DNA of 40,058 nt from a virus: the IMG/VR virus record IMGVR_UViG_3300037587_000326, positions 1-40,058 of that record; one strand, written 5' to 3'. The notes below the pieces were generated by a model. That model searched no databases, had not been told where the DNA came from, and saw nothing but the letters and a program-made list of their open reading frames with translations. Positions 14,432-23,131 of the stretch are shown piece by piece. How positions within the stretch are numbered: position 1 is the stretch's first letter; each line of letters opens with the position of its first letter. The position numbers and the translations under genes were made by a program.

Positions 14432-14821
14432 TCATCCTCTCCAGGTCTTTAAGCCTTTCTCAACTGAACGCCCGACTACGTAGCCACCCAGGCCTAATTT
14501 TAGTAGCTCCCACATATCTGTGGGGATTTCCAGCGTCGGCGCCTCTGGCCAGAACAGGCTCAAATATGGATAGATGATGTAGTTATTTGCGATAATAAAA
14601 ACAAACGTAAGCATCGTGATCGGTCGCCAAGCAGCTACCAGAAAGTGTTCGGATTTGGCCTCAGCAGTGATTATTTGCATCGCAGCTTCAAGCTCTTTCA
14701 ACTCACCAGCCTGGTGCAGCGCCAGTAGTTTAGCCTGAGCCTCTGCTTTTTGCACGGGATCAGGGAATACTTTATCGAGTAGTTTGCTTCCGATATCAAA
14801 GATTGCGAGTGGGTTCATCAT
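14432..14821 (-). CDS. Holin, 3TM family (GTA_holin-like)
   Basis: The 129-residue protein has an N-terminal helix (NPLAIFDIGSKLLDKVFPDP), a charged helical middle rich in Ala/Glu, a strong membrane segment at about 67-90 (PITMLTFVFIIANNYIIYPY), and a further hydrophobic segment at about 104-118 (LLKLGLGGYVVGRSV) before a basic tail. This order matches the 3TM holin family described from gene transfer agents and many phages. It overlaps the small membrane protein gene upstream, next to the endolysin gene, forming a lysis cassette. Confidence 0.88.
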   Translation of the reverse strand: MMNPLAIFDIGSKLLDKVFPDPVQKAEAQAKLLALHQAGELKELEAAMQIITAEAKSEHFLVAAWRPITMLTFVFIIANNYIIYPYLSLFWPEAPTLEIPTDMWELLKLGLGGYVVGRSVEKGLKTWRG

Positions 14822-15018
14822 TTCGTCCTTCTTTGCGTATTGCGCATATCAATAATTCGATATACACCCCAGATCAGTGATGTTAGTAACACCAAAAATG
14901 TCATCCCACCATTAATTAAATCCATGTAATTAGCTAGCCCGGTTACTACTCCGGTAGGTATTAACGCAGCATCTGCGATATGTTTAAGTGTATCTTGGTG
15001 CTGATTAAGCCGTTCCAT
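14818..15018 (-). CDS. Small membrane protein of the lysis cassette (66 aa)
   Basis: One clear membrane segment (MTFLVLLTSLIWGVYRI, about residues 40-57) follows a weaker hydrophobic region (ADAALIPTGVVTGLANYM). It ends with basic residues. I use ATG 15018 (MERLNQH), with GGTGGA just upstream; a longer frame to 15039 lacks a ribosome site. The start lies inside the endolysin gene and the end overlaps the 3TM holin gene, so it may be a second holin, antiholin or pinholin-like partner. Confidence 0.75.
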   Translation of the reverse strand: MERLNQHQDTLKHIADAALIPTGVVTGLANYMDLINGGMTFLVLLTSLIWGVYRIIDMRNTQRRTK

Positions 15019-15421
15019 TATTCCACCACTCTTGAACATTAAAATTAGGACAAGATTTATTTTTATCTAATTCGTAATGACCAACTATTTTAGCGTTTGG
15101 AAAGTCAGTCAGTAGACCTGTCAGTAGATCACGCAGAGCACCTAACTGCGCGTCCGTGAATTTGTCTATCCCGATCAAACATATTCCCAAGCTTTCGTGA
15201 TTGTGGCTTCTTACATGCGCCCCTTTCCAGTACACTGGCCGCCCGAACTCAATGTGAGCGTCTTCACGAATGACAAAGTGATATCCAATACCATCCCACC
15301 CTCGTTCTTTGTGCCATCTGTGTATATCAGCAGCACCATCCAGGCGACCATCATAGGGATCATTCGGGGAATCCGAACAGTGTACTACCAGGTACTTCAC
15401 ATCACTCGCTTTCACTACCAT
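15005..15421 (-). CDS. Endolysin: N-acetylmuramoyl-L-alanine amidase (T7 lysozyme-like)
   Basis: This 138-residue protein has the Amidase_2 fold signature with zinc ligands His14 (VVHCSDS), His115 (GHYELD) and Cys124 (KSCPNF), plus catalytic Tyr47 (GIGYHFVI) and Lys122, aligning with His17, His122, Cys130, Tyr46 and Lys128 of T7 lysozyme. It cleaves the amide bond between MurNAc and L-Ala. No signal peptide is present, so export would rely on the holin. T7 lysozyme also inhibits T7 RNA polymerase, but no such polymerase was found here. AAGGA precedes the ATG. Confidence 0.95.
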   Translation of the reverse strand: MVVKASDVKYLVVHCSDSPNDPYDGRLDGAADIHRWHKERGWDGIGYHFVIREDAHIEFGRPVYWKGAHVRSHNHESLGICLIGIDKFTDAQLGALRDLLTGLLTDFPNAKIVGHYELDKNKSCPNFNVQEWWNNGTA

Positions 15422-15457
15422 ATCCTTGAAATAGACATAGAAATATTATGGTACACA

Positions 15458-15655
15458 TTATCTCAGTACTAATTTACCGCGCCCATCAGGCTTCATCCAT
15501 CGGATGTTTACTCTATTAGAACTAGTTGCTATTGGCTGGTGTGGCCTATTCCTTAGCGCAAGACTTACGGCAGTAGCTACTATAGTTGCATAGCTGTATA
15601 CAGGCTCATCAAAATACTTTTGCCCATCCACTATGTTTGCTTTACTAGTTTCCAT
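15458..15655 (-). CDS. Small protein of unknown function (65 aa)
   Basis: Not recognised. The 65-residue protein has a mildly hydrophobic middle (YSYATIVATAVSLAL, about 20-34), too polar on its flanks to call as a membrane helix with certainty, and a basic C-terminal third (NRVNIRWMKPDGRGK). It starts 1 base after the stop of the tail spike gene, so it is probably co-translated with it; genes in this place are often fibre-assembly or tail-tip components. Confidence 0.6.
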   Translation of the reverse strand: METSKANIVDGQKYFDEPVYSYATIVATAVSLALRNRPHQPIATSSNRVNIRWMKPDGRGKLVLR

Positions 15656-15656
15656 G

Positions 15657-17579
15657 TCAATTACCTATGCAAAAATAACGAATTGCATCTGTTCCTGTTC
15701 CTGTAAAATCAATCTGAGTTCCGCTTACTTGCTGCACTCTGACAGGGTTTGCTGCCGACTGATCGTTTGCGGTGCATACATAGCTAGACCCAGAGGAAAA
15801 CACTGCGTCACCAGACAGTGTTAATGTAGCTGCCCCGGCCACGAGTGAGATTAATCCAGCAACACAGTGTTGGTTAACCTGTTGTGTTCCGGCGTTGTTG
15901 TAAACAACCGGCTCTGCTGTTAGATTGGCGACAGGTTTTGTAGATGTTATTGCAAGGGGCGGTCCTGCACTTGTCGCGCGCGTTGAGATGAACTGCGAAG
16001 TTACAGATAGAGACGAAGATGTGAGATCTACGAGATTCACACCTGGATAGTTAACTACAGACGGCTGTGTATCATTATCTATCAATACAATACTAACGCC
16101 TGTAGCAAAATTAGCCGCGTCTATAGTTTGCGAGCTAGAGAATCTCATTCTTGATATGCCAAGACTGATTTGGTTTGACGTAAACAACACTCTTCTATTT
16201 GATTGTGCTGCTGATGGAGAGCCAAAGTACCCGCCATGGAGTGTTGCGCGCGCTCTTATTGCCGACCCGCCGGTTAGCTCAACATCTGCTTCTCCAGAAG
16301 AGCTGCCATTCTGCTCAAAATGGGCGTTTGTAAATAAAACTTGTGACTTATTAACTACAACACCTTTACCAGGATTTGACTCACACGTAAGGTTTGCAAA
16401 GTGAATGCTTGTCTGATCTGAAGTGTCATTCGTATGTTCAATATGTAACCCAGTAACAGAAGCCCCTTGTACGCGAATGCCCTGCCATTGTGTAGCATTT
16501 AAAATACTTAAACCGGCAGCGTATATCCCATAAGACCCCATATTTTCACAATTAATGGATTCCCATCTAGTTCCTATAACGGATGCCGTTATATTGATAC
16601 CTTTACCACTTTGACCTGTTATTTCAAGGTTTTTAAAGAGAGATGATCCATGTATGTGTTTAGTCCCGTCAACTGGAGGCCCAACTACATTGAGGCCATT
16701 AGTTCCACCTTCCAAGGCAAAGCCATCGAGTTTGATTATTTTCCCGTTAACTGTTGGGTTTATGGTAACTACATGTTCCGTGGGTGTGCCTTGTATTAGC
16801 CTTGTAAACCCACGACCAATGTTATTTGTATAAAGAGAGACACTCCTAGTAATATTTAGCGCGGCAGTTAAATTGTAACTAGCAAGGGGAAAGTGTATCC
16901 CTGTGCCTTCTGGGACATTATCAATAGCTTCTTGTGGCGAGTCAAAATCACTCACACTCACCATCTCGATAAATTTATCTTGCGCTGTCCTGTCAGCAGT
17001 GGCGAACTCAGTTCGTTTGAATCCAACTAGTTCAGCGCCTTTGCTTGTATCAGTAGAGCCTAAGTCTCCACGCAAGCCAGCATCGGCGCCAGTACCCGTG
17101 GATATCGATACATGCCCATTGGCATCAAATACCAAGAACATATTCGCACGCAGCGAGGCGACTGGTAGTTCAAGATCCGGATCTGTATCTGATACCGGTG
17201 CTGAGATCGCCCGGCGTATAGCTTGACTGACTTCCTGTGCGACCAGTGTCAGTCGATCAAGTGCTGCTTCGTGCGTCTCCGCTGGAAATGGGTCATTCTC
17301 TACGTAATCGGTTTCCTGGGTGATCGTGGTGATGCGTTTGAGTGCGAGTACTTCGCCGCTGGCCGGGGCTGTGATCATCGTTACCGTGCCGCCGGCATCG
17401 TCGCCAGCACCTGTTACCGCGTAATGCGTTGTCTCTGCCTGTAGCGTCTCGATACCGGCGGCATCTTGTATGATGACTTCGATATCTGCGGTGGCTAGGA
17501 ATTTAAATGTCGTCGGGAATGCTACCGTGCTGTCATCACCGGCGTACTCCTTTCGACTTATATCACTCGAAACAGTCAT
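15657..17579 (-). CDS. Tail fibre/spike with T7-fibre-like N terminus and beta-helix body
   Basis: The first 130 residues match the N-terminal, virion-attaching domain of T7-type tail fibres (ISRKEYAGDDSTVAF...TFKF near 6-30, ALKRITTITQETDYV, and the helical EAALDRLTLVAQEVSQAIRR). The body from about 210 to 560 looks like a right-handed parallel beta-helix with repeated short strands and Asn/Gly turns, as in polysaccharide-binding or depolymerase spikes. No catalytic residues can be assigned by eye. ATG 17579 follows CTGGAG; an extension to 17600 would overlap the upstream gene. Base composition falls from GC-rich in the N-terminal part to AT-richer in the body, a sign of modular exchange. 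Confidence 0.88.
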   Translation of the reverse strand: MTVSSDISRKEYAGDDSTVAFPTTFKFLATADIEVIIQDAAGIETLQAETTHYAVTGAGDDAGGTVTMITAPASGEVLALKRITTITQETDYVENDPFPAETHEAALDRLTLVAQEVSQAIRRAISAPVSDTDPDLELPVASLRANMFLVFDANGHVSISTGTGADAGLRGDLGSTDTSKGAELVGFKRTEFATADRTAQDKFIEMVSVSDFDSPQEAIDNVPEGTGIHFPLASYNLTAALNITRSVSLYTNNIGRGFTRLIQGTPTEHVVTINPTVNGKIIKLDGFALEGGTNGLNVVGPPVDGTKHIHGSSLFKNLEITGQSGKGINITASVIGTRWESINCENMGSYGIYAAGLSILNATQWQGIRVQGASVTGLHIEHTNDTSDQTSIHFANLTCESNPGKGVVVNKSQVLFTNAHFEQNGSSSGEADVELTGGSAIRARATLHGGYFGSPSAAQSNRRVLFTSNQISLGISRMRFSSSQTIDAANFATGVSIVLIDNDTQPSVVNYPGVNLVDLTSSSLSVTSQFISTRATSAGPPLAITSTKPVANLTAEPVVYNNAGTQQVNQHCVAGLISLVAGAATLTLSGDAVFSSGSSYVCTANDQSAANPVRVQQVSGTQIDFTGTGTDAIRYFCIGN

Positions 17580-17583
17580 TTCT

Positions 17584-20500
17584 TTACTCCAGTTTCTCAC
17601 CGTAAATTGGGTGCCCTAAGAATCCAGCCATCCCAGATACACCCTGATCTGCTACCTGCTGTGCAAAAATCGGTACGAACTTTTTCCCGACAAGCCCTGC
17701 ATTAGCATAGCTCTTTTCCCAGAATGTCGCATCATCCGCGTATAGTGGAGGGTCACTTGACCGTCCTGAGAAGTACTCGATCCCCTTCGCCAGCTCAATT
17801 GCTGTCTTTGGGAGGATACCGCCCTTGTTGATAAATGTCTTACCTGGACTATCCACCCAGTGAAATGGCTCTACGAATTGTTTGGAGAACGTCATTCTCC
17901 GACCATCCCCCATATCAACCATTGTAGGGTCTTCGTTCTCCCAGATTGGTTTGCCTGTATACAGTATGTTAATCGCAGAGCCTGCGGTCGCAAAGAACAG
18001 CGCGCCTCTGGCCGCGTAATACTGGTGCATGCGAGTAATTCGCTTATTCTTAGCGACTCCGGGGATTGCTTTCAAGAGTACCCGAACATTCGCAATCGTC
18101 CAATCTGGGGCGAATAGCCCTAGTTGCAGCCATTTACGCGCGTTGGGGTTGAATGCTGCCATGGCGATATCGCGCCCCAATTTAGACTTCGTACCTTCAG
18201 CAATTCGGCGCCAGTTTAGCCCGCCAAAGGCATCGTTCGTGTACTCAGCGACTTCAGCAGCTAATTGCTCGCGTGGGATCAACGGGAACTTTTTAGGGTC
18301 TTTTGCATGCTTCGCAGCGTTATTTAATAGGGCTTTTTCCATCTCATTCGCAAATACAGCTAGTTTGCCGCCAGTCGCGATTTTATCCCACATAATGTCA
18401 TCGACTACACGGTTTAACTTCTCGACGCCCTTAACTGCAGCGCCTCCCACAACTGGAAGGATGTCATCGGCGATACTCTGAATATCCTTGAGCGCTGCGT
18501 AGAACACGTCTGAGCCTACATCTTCGATCACACCGATCTTGAGCCCGGCTCTCAGCGCCTCATCTACCATATCGCCGGCTTTGCCATGGGCGAGCTGGTG
18601 CAGCGCTGGTACGATCTTGTGAGGGCTCACACCGGCGTACACCATGGACTCCATAAGTGCATTCGCGTGGAAAAAGCTCATTGACACCAGTGATCGCTTC
18701 ATGGCGAAATTCAGCGCCAACACACCACGCATAATCACATTTGGATCAGTGCTGTGATATATGAAATTCAGCGATGGTGCGATATCCGGATGTACCTTCT
18801 CCCCAGAGAATTGCGGGTGATTTAGTGATACATAGCCTTGGGGTGCTGGCTGAGCGGACTGCTCAGCACGACGAACACCTTCTCTGGCCTTTTCGAGATT
18901 GCCTGTCTTGCCCGCAGCGACACGAGCTTCTATGCGCTTCAGCTTCGCTTGTGCAATTGCAATATTTCGAGCTGCTGCTGACCCTTCTTTAGCTGTTAAC
19001 GGTCGACTCCCAGATCGCATAACCAGTGGGTTTCCATCCGGCGCAATTTCTTTCCGCAGCGCCTGTGCGAGCTGCTTGTTTCGGATTGCTCGATACACAC
19101 TATCCGAATACATCTTGAATATCTCTGCGATATCGAGCGTCACAGGTTCAAGTCCAGCGTCGATACCGGCTTTTAGTGTTGGTATGACACGCTGCCTGGC
19201 GTGTACTGTCTTGGTACCCATACCCCCCGTCGCGCCAAGCTGGTCTGACAAGATCTGCATAATCTCAGATTTTGACTGGCCTTTTTGGCGCCAGAAATGA
19301 GGTACGTAATTGTCGAGATACGATTCAAGTACACCTTCTTTTTCAGCTACACGAGCTACTTCGTCAAACATACCTCGAATCTGCTTCGCTGTGATTTGCT
19401 CGCTCGCGGACAGTTTCTGTGTCTTGTCTCCTTCGAGCCAGTGAGCTATCGCCTCTCGCTGTTTGGGCTTTGGCACATCTACTTTTACTGCCTCTTTGTA
19501 CTGCCATGTCGATCTATAGTGTGTTGAATTATCAGCCTCGTGCATGTTCGTGAGATCATCAATACGGATGCGATTGTCAGGCTTCGTCACAAATTTGTAC
19601 GAGTTAATCACACCCTTGCCAAGTACTCTCAATGTACGGCCAGCCAGTATCATACCAACTGTAGCTCCAACGCCGACAGCAGCTCCCAGGAGCGGATCAT
19701 CCGCGCCCCCAGCTCCTACAACCGCACCCAGGCCGATAAAGGCTGTGGTGGCCAGCACCTTCGGGTCGGCCTTGCCTGCGTGGCGTCGTGTCCACAGTGC
19801 GTCCTTGAACGCTTTCTGCATCGGTGTGTCAAAAGGTCTGTGATCAACGAATTTCTGCGCTCTGGCGAGCTCCTTAATTTGTCGAAACCCAGCTTCCTGC
19901 TCGATTCGTTTAGCCACATCTAGGCCGAGTTCGACCTGTTGGTGAGCGCTGATCCTCGCACCGTGCTCGGCAGCCGCTATATCGTCCGCGACAACTCGCT
20001 CAAGTACTTCGATCTCTTTCGCAAGGGCATCACTACCACGTGCGTGAAGTGTCCGTACCGGGCCTACAAGGGGCTCTACAGGCTCTGTTTCAAACTTCGG
20101 CACCTTTGTAACTGGTTTCGCACCTGTCACAGCCTTGGCAGCGGCTCCAATACCTTTAAATGCACCCACGAGCAATACAGACGCAGCGGCGCCCAGCTCA
20201 GCATCAAGTGCGACGGCTTCAGGATCTGTGATCTCACCTGCCTCGCCAAGCTGCTCCCCGGCGGAGATGGCACCCGTTACAGCAGCGCCTGCGGCGGCTG
20301 TGCCGGCAGCGCCAGCAGCGACTTCACCGGTGGCGACTGCTTTTGTTGTAATTCCCATGCGTGTGAGCGCCGCACCGGTGCGTGTGGCTGCTATGCGCCA
20401 ACCTATTGGTGTGGTAAGCAATTCTGGGGCTTTCGCTACTGTATTAGCAAACTCTGCAAAAAAAGCACCTGGATCTCGATTGAATGCCTGTTTAACAGTT

Positions 20501-21003
20501 GCGAACGAAAATTTTGGGTCTTCGTCAGCACTCTCCAGATCAGCTTCCACAGCCTCCAACTCACTCATCAGCGCAGCATATTCTGGAGTGTCAATCTTAT
20601 CAGCATCTTCCAGCACACCAAGCTCAGTATTTATCGCAGCGACATTCGGATCAAGACGGTATTTCTTGCGCTCTGCTTGCAGTGCTTCACCAGTCTTCCC
20701 GGTAAGCCATTTAATCAGATTCGCAGGCAGCGACTCTTGTTTGATGGTACGCATCGGGTCATCAAGATTCTCTACAAATCCAGAAGCGTTCTGCCACACT
20801 GGATAGTCATCAGGATCTTCCATATCGAACTGATCATGCGGCTGCGTTCGCATTAAATCCGGGGATATCTCGTCAACAGCCTGCGCCTGCGCCATATCGA
20901 TATCTTCAGGGTTTTCACGGCCAGCCGCTATCCCGCGCTCGATCGCAGCGCGTTCGATTTCTTTTGCGTCAACAGATTGTATTCGAACAAATTTACGAGC
21001 CAT
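17584..21003 (-). CDS. Large internal virion protein (T7 gp16-like by size and position)
   Basis: At 1139 residues this is the largest gene. Its position between the second internal protein and the fibre equals that of the DNA-ejection protein gp16 in T7-like phages. The sequence is mainly helical, with an Ala/Gly-rich hydrophobic region at about 215-300 (AAGAAGTAAAGAAVTGAISAG) and another near 420-455, which could insert into a membrane during ejection. No lytic transglycosylase motif was recognised, unlike T7 gp16. The role is inferred from size, composition and order. Confidence 0.75.
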   Translation of the reverse strand: MARKFVRIQSVDAKEIERAAIERGIAAGRENPEDIDMAQAQAVDEISPDLMRTQPHDQFDMEDPDDYPVWQNASGFVENLDDPMRTIKQESLPANLIKWLTGKTGEALQAERKKYRLDPNVAAINTELGVLEDADKIDTPEYAALMSELEAVEADLESADEDPKFSFATVKQAFNRDPGAFFAEFANTVAKAPELLTTPIGWRIAATRTGAALTRMGITTKAVATGEVAAGAAGTAAAGAAVTGAISAGEQLGEAGEITDPEAVALDAELGAAASVLLVGAFKGIGAAAKAVTGAKPVTKVPKFETEPVEPLVGPVRTLHARGSDALAKEIEVLERVVADDIAAAEHGARISAHQQVELGLDVAKRIEQEAGFRQIKELARAQKFVDHRPFDTPMQKAFKDALWTRRHAGKADPKVLATTAFIGLGAVVGAGGADDPLLGAAVGVGATVGMILAGRTLRVLGKGVINSYKFVTKPDNRIRIDDLTNMHEADNSTHYRSTWQYKEAVKVDVPKPKQREAIAHWLEGDKTQKLSASEQITAKQIRGMFDEVARVAEKEGVLESYLDNYVPHFWRQKGQSKSEIMQILSDQLGATGGMGTKTVHARQRVIPTLKAGIDAGLEPVTLDIAEIFKMYSDSVYRAIRNKQLAQALRKEIAPDGNPLVMRSGSRPLTAKEGSAAARNIAIAQAKLKRIEARVAAGKTGNLEKAREGVRRAEQSAQPAPQGYVSLNHPQFSGEKVHPDIAPSLNFIYHSTDPNVIMRGVLALNFAMKRSLVSMSFFHANALMESMVYAGVSPHKIVPALHQLAHGKAGDMVDEALRAGLKIGVIEDVGSDVFYAALKDIQSIADDILPVVGGAAVKGVEKLNRVVDDIMWDKIATGGKLAVFANEMEKALLNNAAKHAKDPKKFPLIPREQLAAEVAEYTNDAFGGLNWRRIAEGTKSKLGRDIAMAAFNPNARKWLQLGLFAPDWTIANVRVLLKAIPGVAKNKRITRMHQYYAARGALFFATAGSAINILYTGKPIWENEDPTMVDMGDGRRMTFSKQFVEPFHWVDSPGKTFINKGGILPKTAIELAKGIEYFSGRSSDPPLYADDATFWEKSYANAGLVGKKFVPIFAQQVADQGVSGMAGFLGHPIYGEKLE

Positions 21004-22667
21004 TATTCGTCAATCTCCTCAGTTGCCCATGCTCTGGCCAAATTCTCATCCGCCAACTCACGAGATAATTCGATGTCACCACCAGTATAATCGAAAAACA
21101 TCCTTACCAGATTCTGATAGTCAGCGGCCATGCCCGGTGGCGCTTCTGGAGCCCCTGCAAATACATTGCTCCAATTCATCGCAGAGATGTTCGGGAGTTT
21201 GGCCAGCTCCCCAGCTGTTGGGTCGAACTGCGTCAGAAAGCCATTGAACGAGTTTTTATTTCCCTTCACATATTTCCGATCTTTGTACCTCTGCTTCAGC
21301 GCACCACGCTCATCGTCAGTCATCTCAAACGCGTTATGCCTGGCAAGTTCGACAGCTTCTTTAGCAAACATACCGGCCTGGCGGAGTTTGCCGACTGTTT
21401 TCCAAAATGCCTGATCCTCTGGCACCGTCGATTTATTAACAGCTGCCACAGTGGGGTCGTTACTGACTCGATCATACAGATTTGAAAAGCTCTCAATTGT
21501 ATCCATAGAACCATGTTTCGTCGCGATTCGCATCTGACTTTGCAGTGATTTAGGCCATATCTTTGTAGGCCGTAATATCTCATTAATGATTCGAGTATTC
21601 GCTTGTCGTGGGTTCAGTGCTGGCAGTTCTAGTGCAAGCTGTTGAAAACCTACTTCAGCAGCTTCGCGATGCTCTAGGATTTTATAGTCAAGAGCTTCAT
21701 TGGTGGTGATCGCTGTTTGATATATCTTTAGTGCTCGACCTAGTTTTGCTTTATTTTTTTCGTGCTGACGCAACCGACCGAGCAGTGCACGCTTCCCAGG
21801 ATCGGATAGACCACGCAGGCCTGTCTCTGGGTCTATCGCATCATATGCTTGTTCGATATCTTCACGCCCCATCGAGTCCTGATCAATACCGTCAAAAATA
21901 GCGGTCCATGTCTCTTGTTGCTGCTTCGCCACAGCGGCTTCAAGAGCTTTCTGTTCTCGGGTGATATCACGTTTTGCTTTCGCTGTGACAACTTGGCGAT
22001 CCTGTTCTTCAAGGGCATACAACCCGTCTGTGATCCCTTCGAGTGCGAGTGTTGGATCTGTATCGATATCCGCCAATACACGAAGTTTCTCAGCTCGATT
22101 AACAAAGATCTGGTTTCGCTGCTCCGCTTCTTCTGCTGTGAGTATCCCGTTCGCTACAGCAGTGTCGTATGAGTCTTCAATACCATCTAGCACAGCCGCT
22201 CGATCTACAGGTGTCTTCAACAGTGCGTAGTTGTCGCTGAGTACATCCTCCATCGCTGCAATAGCAGATCGGCCCTCGTTGATTTCTTTGCTACGAGCCC
22301 CTTGGCGCACACGAACTTCACTGTGCACCTCCATGGTATTGAACCGCTGCTCGAATTGATCACGAACTACTGCTTCGCCCAGCTCATCACCGAGTTCGCT
22401 GCGTAGGGTTATTAGGAATCCTTTTTGATCTTCTTGCCATGTGGCGAATCCGCCGGGGTTCTGTTTCAGCTCATCTTCATTTTCAGCGATACGTCGAGTG
22501 GCTTCTGTCACAGCCTCATTAAGCTCACGCCCACGACGCGCCTGCTGCATACGATCATCGATCGCGCTTATCGTGCGCCCGATGCCGGCCACAGCACCGC
22601 CGACATCCGTAGGCACTGCTCGTACATGGCCTGGGCCTCGCCGCTCTAGTGTTGGGATCACAGGCAT
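21003..22667 (-). CDS. Internal virion protein (T7 gp15-like by position)
   Basis: The 554-residue protein is almost entirely charged and helical, with long coiled-coil-like stretches (for example about 170-260) and no membrane segments or enzyme motifs. The start MPVIPTLERRGPGHV is typical of second internal proteins in similar phages. It lies between the small internal protein and the 1139-residue protein, with a one-base overlap on each side. It probably forms part of the ejected DNA-translocation channel. Confidence 0.75.
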   Translation of the reverse strand: MPVIPTLERRGPGHVRAVPTDVGGAVAGIGRTISAIDDRMQQARRGRELNEAVTEATRRIAENEDELKQNPGGFATWQEDQKGFLITLRSELGDELGEAVVRDQFEQRFNTMEVHSEVRVRQGARSKEINEGRSAIAAMEDVLSDNYALLKTPVDRAAVLDGIEDSYDTAVANGILTAEEAEQRNQIFVNRAEKLRVLADIDTDPTLALEGITDGLYALEEQDRQVVTAKAKRDITREQKALEAAVAKQQQETWTAIFDGIDQDSMGREDIEQAYDAIDPETGLRGLSDPGKRALLGRLRQHEKNKAKLGRALKIYQTAITTNEALDYKILEHREAAEVGFQQLALELPALNPRQANTRIINEILRPTKIWPKSLQSQMRIATKHGSMDTIESFSNLYDRVSNDPTVAAVNKSTVPEDQAFWKTVGKLRQAGMFAKEAVELARHNAFEMTDDERGALKQRYKDRKYVKGNKNSFNGFLTQFDPTAGELAKLPNISAMNWSNVFAGAPEAPPGMAADYQNLVRMFFDYTGGDIELSRELADENLARAWATEEIDE

Positions 22668-23131
22668 TAGGTACCACCTCCGACACTACTACCTATCTGA
22701 TACCCAGCTGCTGCACCTGCAGGGCCGCCATAGATACCCCCGACAGCGGCGCCAGCGGCGCCAAAAATCCCGGCGCGTTTCTTGCGACGCGCAGCCCGGC
22801 GCAGTTCTTTCGCTTGACGCGCAGCTGATCGCTCAATCTCAAGCGCATTCGACTCTGCGATATTCGCTGTCTCGGCCATAACCTCAAGAGGTGTACCACT
22901 CAGAATGACACCCCCTTTCGCAAATCCTGTGCGCTGTGCGCTCTGTACACGTTCACCTTCCTCACGCATACGCAAAGCTGCTAACTTCCCCTCACGGAGC
23001 ACTTCACGAGCATCGAATTTCAATCCTCTGGAAGACTCGCTCGCGGACATCAGCGCACCGAATACCTGTAACGATACTCCAGCGATCTGCAGTCCAGATG
23101 GTGTCGTTGATTTAGTTGTCACATCAACCAT
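22667..23131 (-). CDS. Small internal virion protein (T7 gp14-like by position)
   Basis: This 154-residue protein has a charged helical middle and a Gly/Ala-rich C-terminal region (AGIFGAAGAAVGGIYGGPAG, about 121-140), the usual pattern of the smallest internal protein which enters the outer membrane during ejection. It overlaps the tail tubular B gene by 8 bases and the next internal protein by 1 base. Confidence 0.8.
   Translation of the reverse strand: MVDVTTKSTTPSGLQIAGVSLQVFGALMSASESSRGLKFDAREVLREGKLAALRMREEGERVQSAQRTGFAKGGVILSGTPLEVMAETANIAESNALEIERSAARQAKELRRAARRKKRAGIFGAAGAAVGGIYGGPAGAAAGYQIGSSVGGGT

Noticed and set aside
16156-17444. Plus-strand frames within the tail spike gene
   Set aside because: They are antisense shadows of the spike gene; none has a ribosome site or recognisable protein pattern.
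19939-20856. 305-residue plus-strand frame, and other long frames opposite the internal virion protein genes (for example 20135-20806)
   Set aside because: They lie antisense to strongly supported virion genes and have compositions expected from reading an Ala/Glu-rich gene backwards (Cys/Arg/Ser-rich), with no ribosome sites or family motifs.
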